The notes under the pieces are model-generated. The model was given only the letters and a program-made list of their open reading frames with translations, was not told the DNA's origin and did not search any database. A stretch of DNA of 64,000 nucleotides, from NCBI GenBank assembly GCA_963966185.1, contig CAWZYM010000397.1, forward strand, positions 295,563-359,562, written 5' to 3'. The stretch comes from Rhabditoides inermis (taxonomy: Eukaryota; Nematoda; Chromadorea; Rhabditida; Rhabditidae). The translations under genes and the position numbers were made by a program. This document shows positions 22,959 through 34,300 of the stretch, piece by piece (positions within the stretch are counted from its first letter, which is position 1; each line of letters starts with the position of its first letter).

Positions 22959-24118
22959 ACCCCCTCTCTTGCAGCACGACTTCCACGACTACATGCTGGA
23001 GCGGGAGATTCGTCGCATCGACGAGTGCCGACAGGCGGTCGACAAACACGTCGCCTTCCTGCGCATCGGACACGCCGAGAAGTGAGTGCCAAAGATGTTT
23101 AATGTTTTTTTGTTATATTTATCTTTTCTTATCGTTTAGAGTCGTATTTATCATACTCAATGCGAATTGCGAATGTAAACGGTATCAGTTTGTTGTGTTC
23201 CGTTTACCTGTTCACCATTTATTTATATTTGTTTAGCCTGTACGCGAATGTGAACGCGGTGGCGAACCGGGTGCAGAAGCTGGAGCACGAGATTCGATCG
23301 CTCAAGCAGCTGCTCGAGGAGACGAACAAGGCAAAGGGGCGGGTGAGTGGAGCGGGAGAGAGAGAGAGGGAGAGAGAGAGATTCATTTGCAGGCGGACGA
23401 GAAGGCGCAGAAGGACCTGAAGGCTGCCCAGCTGCAGCTCAAGCAGGAGAAGGAGAAGGTGGAGAAGGCGGCGCAGGCAGCCAAGGAGAAAAAGGCCGAG
23501 ATGAAGAAGCTCGAGAAGCGCGCCAAGGAGGCAAAGTGAGTACTTACTTTACTACAGTACTTACTTTTGTTTTGCTTACTTGTGCTTTCTATATTTTAAA
23601 ATTGTCTTCTTTTCAGCCAGCTGGAGTCGGAGAAGCACGAGCTGCAGGAGAAGTGCGATCAGCTGCAGAAGGAGAACAAGGAGCTGACGAGGAGGGCGGG
23701 AGAGGAGGCGGCAAAGTGGAAGAGGGAGCTTGCGTCGGTTGTCGACTCGCGAAAGAACACACTCGGAGAGCTGTCCTCCAAGACGACCGATCTCACCAAG
23801 GCCACCACTCAACTCGACGCGGCCAACGCCAGGCTGAAGAAGCTGGAGGCGATGGTGGCTACGGAACGGAAGACGGCCGAGACGGAGAAGAAGACCGAAG
23901 CAGAGAGGGCAAAGAGGGCAGAGGTACGAGGAGAAAGAGTGGGAAGAGGGAGAGATACATTTGTCCCTTTCAGATTCAAGTTCTGGAACAGCGCATGGAC
24001 TTTGGAGTGTCGCGATTGGAAGCTGCGAGGGATGAGGCCAAGATGAGGGCGAAGGAGATGCAGGAGGCCGCGGCTAAGTGAGTCTCTCTCTATCTCTTCC
24101 TTTCTTTCTTTTTCTCTT

Positions 24119-24172
<54 letters not shown>

Positions 24173-25555
24173 ACACACCACCTCCCTTCCAGCCCGGCCC
24201 GTCCTGCCGCCGAGGTGGAGTTGTACAAGGAGTCGCTCGGACAGTGGAACACTCGCATCACGGATCTCGACAACATGATCAAGAACATCAAGAACGACTT
24301 TGAGAAGAACATCGAGGCGATCCGCGGTGGCAAGAAGTTGGAGCAACTACCCAAGGTGAGTGAGGAGACACATATGGACAGCGTAGGAACTGTTCCCGTT
24401 CAGCTCGCCCTCCCCTCCGCGGGCACTGCTCCTCGTGTGGTGTCGGTGGCTGCGCTGGCCGTGGAGCCGCCGCACAAGCCGCCGCCGGGAGTGATCGGGT
24501 CGTCCCGAGCCTCGCCCTCCTCCTCCAACAGAGCACCCGGCAGTCCGCAGAAGACGTCCTCCCCGAGAGAGAACAGCCAGCCCGCCAGCGCTACCGGTCA
24601 GTTGTTTGTTTTTTTGTTTGCTTCTTGTTTATCATTGCTGTTTTGTAGGCGGTCCGAGCCCTCTGTGGCCGTGGAGCGAGCCTCTCGGAAACATCTCGGA
24701 CATTCTCAGCAAGCGCTCGTTCGATCCGCTCTCGGACTTTATGCCCAGGCAACAGTGAGTTTCTCTCCATTTTTCCATTGTATTTTGTAACGGCCTCGTA
24801 TTTGCAGGGAGAATGGTTGGCACGGCGGTTCGTCGGACGACTGGCCTCCGTCGTCTTCGAACTCTTCGTTCTCGGCGGCGCCCGGCGGCGGCATGCACTC
24901 TCAGATGGGCGCGTCGCCGGCCCCGATCGGCCAGCCACGTCCGCCCTCATCCACTGCCTATCCCACACAGCAGCAACACGCGGCCAGCAACGGATGGGAC
25001 GCGATCGACTCGCGCAACGCCAACAAGCCCATGCCGCGGGTGAGTGGCAGTAGTTGTATCAGTATAATAGTAAACTTTTTTCTTCTACCAAGAGATGTTA
25101 GAGATACAGTCATGTACCTGAATGTCCCTCATTGACTGTGCCTGTTCAGCCCGAGGTGCGTCTGTCGCCGCATCACGCGCAGATTCTCGACCAGCTCTTC
25201 CGCCTCTTTCCCCACGTCGAGAAGTGAGTGTTGTGATGACGTCACGTGGGCGTGTGTGTATGACGTCATTTTGTGCAGGGAGCGGGTGATTGAGTACGCG
25301 AACGAGTTCTGCTCTGTGATGAAGACGAACCTCAACGACATTCCCGTCGACAGGGCCGTCTCCGTACTCCAGAGACACATCCTATCCAAAGTGCGTCTCT
25401 CTCTACTTCTCTCTCTCTCTTCTCTCTCTCTCCCTCTCTCACGCTGTCCCTTGTAGATGCAGCAGAAGACTCGGCAGCAGCACGGCTTGGACGGTCTCCT
25501 CAACGGCTACTTTGACGTTGACCGCCAGCTGTCGGATCTTGGCCCCAAGTGGTGA
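16526..25555 (+). CDS. MATH-domain plus long coiled-coil protein
   Basis: About 30 exons with consistent phases, from ATG 16526 (MATAETLDEAGG, just after TTGTAG) to TGA 25553-25555. Residues from roughly 100 to 270 form a MATH/TRAF domain very like that of USP7: HWRIMVMPR, KCLGFFLQC, WSCSASAELRLI, TAKENDWGYSCFMTWADIL, YIKDDRVILEVSV. Unlike USP7 it is not followed by a ubiquitin protease; no Cys/His-box motif is seen. Next come a helical segment (SWFDLAQMQYKRGCIDLAI), Pro-rich linkers, helical blocks, and a heptad-rich Lys/Glu coiled coil coded at about 23225-24060. The C-terminal part is Ser/Pro/Gln-rich and ends with a compact helical motif (LDQLFRLFPHVEKERVIEY), CUE-like in appearance. Probable role: scaffold or ubiquitin-linked adaptor; this is inference. 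A split into two genes near 21.06 kb is possible. Confidence 0.7.
18429..18492. repeat. (ATT)n microsatellite in intron
   Basis: ATT/GTT-rich trinucleotide array right after an exon of the MATH gene. Confidence 0.85.
20994..21062 (+). other. Candidate alternative terminal exon in the MATH gene
   Basis: After the exon ending TTETNE (phase 0, donor GTACGG), the acceptor GGACAG opens a short frame ADGKYMKREERIPLVPLSDPAF that stops at 21060-21062. The next well-formed exon (coding GFAEARSALDAVNATYK, acceptor TTACAG) is also phase 0. The transcript can therefore either end here with a MATH-only protein or skip this exon and continue into the coiled coil. It could also be where two genes meet. Confidence 0.4.
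22905..22958. repeat. (CT)n microsatellite in intron
   Basis: Uninterrupted CT dinucleotide array directly after a donor site in the MATH gene. Further CT arrays lie at about 24083-24172 and 25400-25440. Confidence 0.9.
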
Positions 25556-25819
25556 CGCCTTCTCCTCCGGTGACTGTTCCATCCCCCCGTCCGTTTCGCA
25601 ATTGTCATCGTTTGTGTGTTTCTTGCTACATGTGTGCTGCGTGTCGATGCATAGTGGAGAGAGACGGGAGTCTGCGCGTGCGTCCTCGCTCTTTCCTCGC
25701 CGTGTCCTCGATTGTTTCACCCTCTGCCTCCAAGCCTGTCAATTCGTTTTCTGCGAGCACACCCCACCCACACACCACCCCATCCCCTTTCAACAACAAT
25801 TTGTTTATGATAGATGGTT

Positions 25820-25825
25820 AATAAA
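25820..25825 (+). terminator. Polyadenylation signal AATAAA (MATH gene)
   Basis: AATAAA about 265 bases after the stop codon of the MATH/coiled-coil gene. Confidence 0.6.
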
Positions 25826-26477
25826 TATGTTTTATTTTATACGTTTGGTTTGTTGTTCGAGAGAAAATATTATGTTCGAGGGAACAAATGGTTGTTATCT
25901 AGGAGGTACGATTTTACTGTTTGATGTTTCGCAGATAAGATGATGTTGTTGGAGAGTGTGTTCCATAATGAAAAATGAATCTCTCAAAAGTTGTGTCAAA
26001 GCAAGGAGAATCAGGCGCCACCAATGAGAATTACGAGACCGGGAAGGTAAAATGTTAAAGAGGCCAGAATACTCTAGACTAGTGCGATTAGTCATGAAGT
26101 TGTGAATATACGCGATATCGTTTACTATCATGTGCAGAATGTTTGTTTGTAGAATATGAATAATGAACCTACTGCGTGTCTGAATGTCTGTGTTGGTGAA
26201 ATCATCACGATTTGCACATGTTTTGTCTTGGCGAGATCGTATATCGAGAACAGTCAGGAATGTCACGTTACCAAATGCTATAGTTGCGGTCAGTCTCTTC
26301 GGAAGCAGTTCCGAAGTGTTTCGAAGGCATAGCAAGGCATTCCGAAGTGTTCGGGAGTGTTCGGGAGTATTCCGAAGGCAATTCGGGAGTGTTCTGAAGG
26401 CGATTCGAAAGGCAATTCTGAAGTGTATAATTCCGAAGTGTATAAAATGGTTGCCGGAGCATGCCAGGAAAGACACC
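25826..26477. other. Intergenic; repeated TTCCGAA-like motif and TATA box
   Basis: No gene seen up to about 26270. From about 26285 to 26440 there is a degenerate direct repeat of roughly 10-13 bases built on (T)TCCGAAGTGTTCGGGAG and TTCCGAAGGCAATTC. Most units contain the short palindrome TTCCGAA or TTCGAA. A TATAAAA (about 26441-26447) follows, about 30 bases before the next start codon. The array therefore sits immediately upstream of a core promoter. Confidence 0.5.
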
Positions 26478-28073
26478 ATGCGTTTTGTGATTCTAGTTGT
26501 CAATGCGGTGGCAGCGTCCACTCGGCATGGTCCGGGATATGGCGGGCAGCCCAGTCAGCCCAGTCAGCCCAGTCAGTACCCGCCCAGTGGAGAGATGTTT
26601 GTGCGAATGTGTAAATGATATCGTAGCCTTCGATTCGTAGGAGTTTTTAGGTAGGGACTGCCGACGAGTGAGGTCCTTCAAAGACGATGCGACGCTCACA
26701 TACGGAACAGTGATGGTGAGTGCAGTGTACATCATAGTCTAGAACTAGAAAACATTCCGAGTGTCTGGAGAGAAGATTGCGTCACTCGAAAGATGCACCG
26801 TCTCTATCGTAACTTGTGAGGAAGAGGAGGAACAGGTATGTGAAAGCGAACAACGTGAATGAAGACTTTGTGCAGACCTTCAGACTCATCGACGAGCAGA
26901 TGAGGACTTTGGAGCAGGGCAGTGACATTCGTCATATAATAAGCTCGCACTTAGCTCAGGATTTTTCGTTGAAAACATTATCGTGGATTTTGAACATACA
27001 GTATACTGAACGAAATGCACAGCATCTTGTTTTTGCAGTTCATTTCTCTACTCCATTGCTCTCCTCACATGACCACGTGGCGTAGTGGTAACGCTCTCGC
27101 TTATCAAGCAGCGGTTCGCGGGTTCGATCTTGTGTACCCCGACAAATTTTGTCAAATTGAAAACATTATCCAAAGGGTTTTGATCGTTGTCTAACCACTC
27201 TAATGTCTCTCATCAAAAGAGTGGAACTCATTTGCGAGCCCACTATAGGATTGTTTGTATGGGAGGGAAGAGGCGAGTAATAACGCTAATTGCGACTTTG
27301 CAACGTGTAATATGTTTAGATGGAAAACGAAAGATGTCGCTGGTGAGAAAGTCGTTTTCACAAAACTGGCATGTGTTGCGAACCCAGTAGCTACCACTGA
27401 TGGACCGACAGTCACCACTGAAGAACCTACCACCACCACATTTGAGCCAACTACCACAACCGCAGAACCAACCACAACTACTACTGAAGAACCAACTACC
27501 ACCACTGAGGAACCAACGACAATCACTGAGGAACCAACCACCATCACTGAGAAATCACCAACAACCACTGAAGAACCAACCACCATCACTGAAAAATCAC
27601 CAACAATCACTGAAGAACCAACCACCACCACTGAGGAACCAACTACAGCCACTACAACAACTGCAGAGCCAAGTACTCTTCCGCCAGGTATACATTTGTA
27701 GCAGATGTCTTAATTACAATAAGCTAGGAATCACTCTGGTGACGTCGTTCATTGCCAATCAGCAAGAACATCACTGCTACTCATACGACCTCGTACCTGA
27801 CTGTATGAAGACATGGGTGGACGGACCGAAGGAAACCATAGAGGTATGGACAAGGAATAATTGAATAGAATAAATTGAATATTTGTACTTCAGGTGGAAC
27901 ACTTTTGCATTCTGACAAGCTCAGATCTGGCCACCGAATTCCGAAAGCATTACGACAATAACAACAAGCGGATGGACTACACTAAGGTGCCGCCGGTGAT
28001 TCCATATGAAAACCATACCCTATCTGTTAATTTGCCCACTAGCTGTGCCAGGAACAACGGAAACGGATCGTAA
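26478..28073 (+). CDS. Secreted Thr-rich, mucin-like protein gene (exon map incomplete)
   Basis: ATG 26478 gives a short hydrophobic leader (MRFVILVVNAVAAS) and a QPSQPSQPSQ repeat. Later exons (all plus strand) encode a Cys-containing stretch (RDCRRVRSF, ATLTYGTVM), FRVSGEKIASLERCTVSIV, and an exon starting about 27250 (DCLYGREEASNNANCDFATC). That exon continues into about 25 tandem copies of TTTEEPT/TTITEKSP-type sequence, a typical O-glycosylated stalk. The last exons (about 27730-27842 and 27895-28073) encode a Cys-bearing C-terminal domain ending RNNGNGS-stop. Around 27688-27730 the frame does not join simply, so a splice site is missed or the gene is damaged. Family not recognised. Inference: extracellular or cuticle-surface protein. 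Confidence 0.45.
27071..27143 (+). other. tRNA-like sequence (pol III A and B boxes)
   Basis: TGGCGTAGTGG matches the A-box consensus and GGTTCGATC the B-box core, spaced as in a tRNA. The D arm can pair, but the acceptor stem does not close and the anticodon and T stems are poor. More likely a decayed tRNA or the head of a tRNA-derived SINE than a working tRNA gene. It lies in a probable intron of the mucin-like gene. Confidence 0.45.
27408..27672 (+). repeat. Thr/Glu/Pro-coding minisatellite
   Basis: Imperfect repeat with units ACCACCACTGAAGAACCA and ACCATCACTGAGAAATCA, encoding TTTEEP and TITEKS. It forms the mucin-like stalk of the surrounding gene. Confidence 0.8.
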
Positions 28074-28307
28074 AAAAGTGTCGCACATCATGAATCATGT
28101 TCGAAATATTTGCAAAATGGTTCATATGGCTATTTTTTCGTAACTGTTCTTGTACTTTTTTGAATCATGTGGTTACGTCGCGTGAAGCACTTTCACTCAA
28201 CTTTTCACGCGAGTTTTTTTTTAAGTCGATGCAAGTTTGTTTCAAGATCTCGTCTTGCAAGACGATAGATAGTGTTTATTGATTCCTGCCCCCACTTACG
28301 CCATAGA

Positions 28308-31300
28308 ATGTTCTTATCCGAGAGTGCATTACTTCGGTATATTAGACAATGTGATTACCGCTACTTGGAACTATTCTGTAGGAAACACGCATATGTTATA
28401 ACAAATAATTGTTGTGCCCCACATTACCACATGTTAGACGAAGTTATGCAAGCGTTTTTGTTTGCGATAGGAACTATTTCCTCTCTTCTGCATATTTTCC
28501 TGATAATTTCAATTTATCATCAACGTAAATTTCATCGGCCTCTGCGCAGCTCGTTTTTCACATTAGTTATTTACTATGTAAGTTTCATTTACAATTACCA
28601 GTACTCATTTCATTCATTTAGTTTTGGGCTACATTGTTTCTATACATCGAGTTCAATATTCTCATGCGCGGTCGAAAATATGGGTATCTAAATTTCATAT
28701 TTTATCCTATACCAGAAGATAGTCCACTCGCTGATTTTATTCCACGAGCGTCTACGTTTATACATTATTACTTGAAGGTGAATAGTTATTTGTTAAACCT
28801 TTTAAACTGTTTTTTATAGATTGTATTAGATTTGGGGCAAATCCTTTTTGCTATCAATCGATTTTCGGCAGCGTTTCGACCCACCTCCTATGAAGCGGTT
28901 TGTGATAAAATACTTTCACGTAATTGTGCAAATTCCCAGTTATGGTCGTCCAAACTTATGTCGTTTGTGCGGTATTCTATCTGGGTGATACCACTTTGTA
29001 TAATGCTACCTGTATGTGTAAATCCACACAATGCGATCCACTATCAACGTACAGAAGCGATTATGCGACTCGTAACCGACCCAGAAACCACTAAAGTATG
29101 AGAGTATCATACTCCCACATCGATTTTTGTGTTTTTTTCAGTTCATTTCCGAAATAGACCTCAGTTTTTCACTGTTTGCCACGTCCGTTTCGCTCGTACT
29201 CTACTCGATAACAATCTACGTACTGCGCCAACATATTCAAGCCAAGGTGATTTCACATTTGGATTTCGCAGAAGTAGTATTTATCCAGCTAATTTGGGGC
29301 TAAAATCATATATATGATTTTTGCCCCAAATTAGCGTTTGGGCCCCGACCCCTTGAGTAAACATATGATTTTAGCCCCAAATTAGCGTTTAGGCCCCGCC
29401 CCCTTGAGTAAACATATGATTTTAGCCCCAAATTAGCATCTGCCAGTGTTTTAATCGATAATCAATCGATAATCAATCGATAATAGGCCCCGCCCCTTGA
29501 GCAAACAATCGATAATCAATCGATAACGCCGCGTCCCTCGGTGCAAACAATCGATAATCAATCGATAATGCCGCGTCCCTTGAGCAAACAATCGATAATC
29601 AATCGATAGCAAGCGCGCCGCGTCTGTTGATGAGGTCACCCATGCCGCGCAAACACAGCCAGTCGATCATCTACCAACTCGAGTTCAGTGAGTACAAAGA
29701 CAACCTACGATTACCAAACACATCCTGAGGTGTATTGAATAACAGGGATGCGCACACCACTTTATACAGTTTCTGTTTTTAAAGAGAACGATTTATTGTT
29801 TTAATTCTGTTGACATTTTCTTAATATTATAACTTTGAATATGGTCTATTATTGTTTATAAATCGTTTCATGCGGCTTTTATCAATAATACATCAATCAT
29901 ATCTACCGGGCGGCTAAATGACGTAATCGCCGCACCCTACAGTCCATTGACACCTTCTCACCTGTTACGTCATAAAAACCAGCACCGACTTGTTTGCTTA
30001 CCCTACCTATTGAGACACAGACAATGTCTGTCCAGATTCACTGTACTCCGAAGCAGTATTGTTGTCTACTGAAATAATGCTTATATGCTTCTCACCGAAG
30101 TGACTGTACGCATGGGTCATGTATAGTCTGACACGATTGTTGCTGACACCGCCGATAGTAGCGGTGTATCTTGCATCTGAACGAAATGCAGATAAACACA
30201 AATTATAGCTGCGCTGCGCTCCGCTATAACGCTCATTTAGAACCATGAATCGCCCTCCTTCGCAACAAACGATATAAGGGTGGAACGGGCTTTATCGTAT
30301 GTGGACGGTGCGAGCACAACACTAGTGTCAAATAAGGTGTCGGCGAAGGAGATACGCACGCCGGGGAATCCGACGGTGTCGATGAGCGCGCCAGTTCCGC
30401 GTGAGAAAACGGAGCCTGCAAGGACGGGCGAGACGGGGGAACAAGAGTTTATCGCGCTGCGAACAGAATAACGAACAACAACGAACATAGCGACAACACA
30501 ACAAGAGATAACAAATAAGCTCGGGGGACAGTAAGTAGGCAAAAAACGTTGAGAGTGGATGAAAGTGAGGGGGCGATAAGGTCGGAAGGGAGAGAGTGGA
30601 CAACATGACGGAACGGCTCAAAAGGACAACGATACAACAATACGCAACGAGGATATGGTGAGCGGCTGGGTGGCCGCGGTGAGCGGGCGGGTAAAAGAAG
30701 GAGGTCATGTGCTGGCGGCTACAGGCCGTGCAGAGCGGGAGAGGGAGAGACATAGCTGTCGAGAGATGATGCGCTCCTCCACCGTCCGGCCTTGAGCACC
30801 TTCCCGATCTCGACGCCAGAACCAATCCGGTGGGACGCTCCTCCGGAACGCAGGCCATGGGGCTTCAGCGCGGGGATGCCCAGCTTGTTGCACACCTGAA
30901 ACCTGACGACTACGGGGGTCAGATGTAAGGAAGTTCGAACCTGCGACAAGTCCTTGCGCAGCAAGTCTGGGGAGGCGGTGGTGGACGCCCTCGTGAGCAG
31001 CAACGGGCCCGATGGTGGAGTCTTGGCCCACATGATCCTCCTCTGGTCTCCTTCCGAGCCGAGCTCGACGAAGGCAGTCTGGCCGTCCCCTCTCTGGTCG
31101 GTCTTGCTGCACTTGATGAGGACGCGCAGAGTGTCGCCGTTGATCGAACAGTCCTAGAATAGTCACGTGACCCGGTCCGCCGTTCTCTCATATCCCTCAC
31201 CTCTGCTCTCAACGCGCAGACCTCGCTGACCCGCAGCAGCCCGCCGAACCCGAGGAGGGCGAGGATGCCGGCTCGGTAGTCCCTCAGCTCGTCCCCGACG

Positions 31301-34300
31301 ACTCCGTTGATGATTATCTTGTTGACGTCGTGCAACGAGGCGGGACTGCTGTGCGTAGCCGGGGGCCTCGCTCTGCGCGCACACTCGCCGAAACGGCCCA
31401 CCAGAGCCGCTAAGTCGGGCTGAAACGGTCGCGTCAAATCTCGTACGACCGAACGCTTGCTCACCTGGATCGCAGATCCCCAGAACAGGTTACTCGCCGG
31501 GATCACCGGCCCGATCGCCTTCTTCCTCTCGAATCTGTCCAGGAGGAATGCGATCAGGGTCGACGCGTCTCCCTCGGGGAGCTGGTTCTGCTCGGCAAAA
31601 TGGCACAGTTGGCCGATGGCGGACTTGTAAGCGGATATGGTAGTCGGGGCTTTGCTGGTGCTGATGACCTTCTCGAACAGCTCTCTGCAGCTCTGGAGGT
31701 CCCTGCCGACCTGCGGAGCCAGCAGAAACGCCGCTCTCTCGGCGAGACCTGCAATGCGCCGGAGTGAGACGGGGTGGGAGGGTGGGGCCAAGCGCGTAGA
31801 ATGAGGATCGGTGGAATTTCACAACACTCATCGCGCGCAAAGTGAACAGATACTCAGCCAACAGCTCGAGACTACGGTAACGCCGCGCGACCGCTCCGCG
31901 CAAGCTCAGTCGGGCGGAGTTCTAAACACGCATTATAGCTGCGCTGCGCTCCGCTATAACGCTCATTTAGAACCATGAATCGCCCTCCTTCGCAACAAAC
32001 GATATAAGGGTGGAACGGGCTAGAACAGAAAAACCGGTGAGCTAGAACGCAAAGCTGATGAAGGCGAGAGGGAAATCTAGCCTATCCGACTTAAAGACTT
32101 CGTTACCCCTGGGTGCGGGGGTGATGACCCTTGCTCCCTTGCCGTATACGAGGGAGTCCACCACGAAAGGCGCCCATTCGCCGCCAGGTTTGAGCAGAGG
32201 AAAGTAGGGGGCGCTGCGCCACAGGGGGGCCACCAAAGTACCCCTAGAGTGTCTCCTTTCGGCCTCCGACAGAAATCTAGCAATCAACTTGGGGGGAGGG
32301 CAGGCCCACAACCTCCCTTCCCATGCTTCAACCGACCTCCAGATATCGCAGCCGAGGGAACCGACATCGGGTCTCCTGGAGAAGAACCGGGGAAGTTGGT
32401 GGTTGGTGCTGGAGGCGAAGATGTCGACGTCGTGGGGCCCGAAGCGGCGAGAGACGAGCCTGAAGATATCGGGCCTTATTCCCCAATCGTCCGTATCCAC
32501 CACTCTGCTTTCCGAATCCGCTGCCGCGTTTTCACCGCGGGGCACCCACGAAACGACCGCGTCAAACCCGTGTACCCTAGCGCACTCCCAGAACCGCTCG
32601 CACAGGGCTTGCAGCTTGTCACTCATGCTACCTCTCTCGATAATAAGGCTGGCGCAAGTGCTATCGGTTTTGAACAACACTCTTAATCCCCTCCACTCGC
32701 CGCCGAAGACTTCTGCCGCGAAAAGGATTCCTAGCAACTCTCTGTACGCACTCGATTGGCATTCTTCCTCGAGGGAGAGATTTCTAGATGTGCTACGCTC
32801 CTCATCGCCCTTCCTCACGATAACTCCTAGGGCGTCCGCTGACGCGTCAGTCTCAATTATCACACTGAAAGGCCGCTCGTCGTCGTACAAAGACCTGCGG
32901 CAACCGGCTCGCAGAACCGATAGCCACCAGCGCAACTCCCTCAATTCGGCATCTCCAATCACTCGAGACTTACCGATGTTCGCGTGTCCCTGCCGCACCT
33001 CCACCTCCTCGTCACCGTGCCACCATCGGAGAGAGCCGTCTGCAGCCAAAGAGAGGAGACGTCTCGTGTTCCGCAGGCCATCTGGAACGAGCAGGCTTAG
33101 CGATGCAAGAGTCCCGTTGACACACTGAAGGAGCGACACTGATCGCTCTGGCCCACTGAGACCACCACGCCCACTGAGGCACTTCTCAACACGGTCAATC
33201 GCACTCTCCAGCCTACGCGAAGAGGGCCACACCTCCTTCCGCCTCAGGTCCCAAACCAGGCCCAACCACTCGACGACGTCTCGCGGATGCCACTGGCACT
33301 TCTCCTCGGCGGCCACGAGACCCGCTGACACGAGGTCCCTCCTGACCCTGTCAACAGCTTGTTGCACCTCGAGCTCCGAACGCCCTAGGATAATTCCATC
33401 ATCTAAAAACATGGTCACTTGTATCCCGTCTGCCCTCCAGTGCTCGACCAACACGCGCAGGCACTTAGAGAAGACGAACGCCGCGGGGGAAAGGCCGAAG
33501 GGGAGCGCTGTAAAGGTGAAGAACCTAGGAACTCCGTGTACTGTCTCTCCCCACTGAAAACCGAGGAACTGGCGGTCTCGAGGATCTATCTGAAAGTGGT
33601 GGTAGCCGGCGTGCAAATCGAAAGTGGCCCCGAAGGTGAATGACCTCGCGAAGCTCCAGAGAGTCCGCGCGTCCTCGAAACGCATAGGATACTTTGGGAG
33701 GAACGCGTTGAGCCGCTTCAAATCCAGAATCAGCCGCAGCTTGCCAGACGGGCGCACGTCGACTGAGAGGGGGCTGACGACGTCGGGCTCCGAAAACACC
33801 TCCGACACCACTCCGTCTCGAAGATAACTAGCAATAGAATCGTCAACAAACTTACCGTGCTCCCTGGAAGACGCCCTATTAGGCTCCTTAGGCACGACGG
33901 GGTCGGAGACAAAGTCAAGAGAGAAACCGCGCCGGATGACCGAAGCGACAAACGGACCGGCACCAATAGCGAGCCAGAACCCCAGACATTCCCTCACACC
34001 ATCACCCAGAAACTCACCAATGACGGCAGCTGGCGGCGACGTGGCCGAAGCGCTGGCAACGGAAGCAGCGGGACTTGGAGGAGGAACCTCCGGAGCCGTT
34101 GCCCATGCCGTATCCGGAAGCGGGACGGCGGCCACGGCTGCCACCGTCCCCGGTCCGAAAGGGCGAACGGGACCTCGAGCGACGCCGGTCGTCGGAGCGC
34201 GACGAGCGAGACTCCCTACCGCTATCTCCCTGGAGGGCCTTGGAAAGCAGAAGGAGACGAAGAGGGTCGTCCACTCCAGATCCGCCGGGCAGTGCGGCCA

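Noticed and set aside
27071..27143. Functional tRNA gene
   Set aside because: A and B boxes are present, but the acceptor, anticodon and T stems do not pair well; kept only as a tRNA-like sequence.
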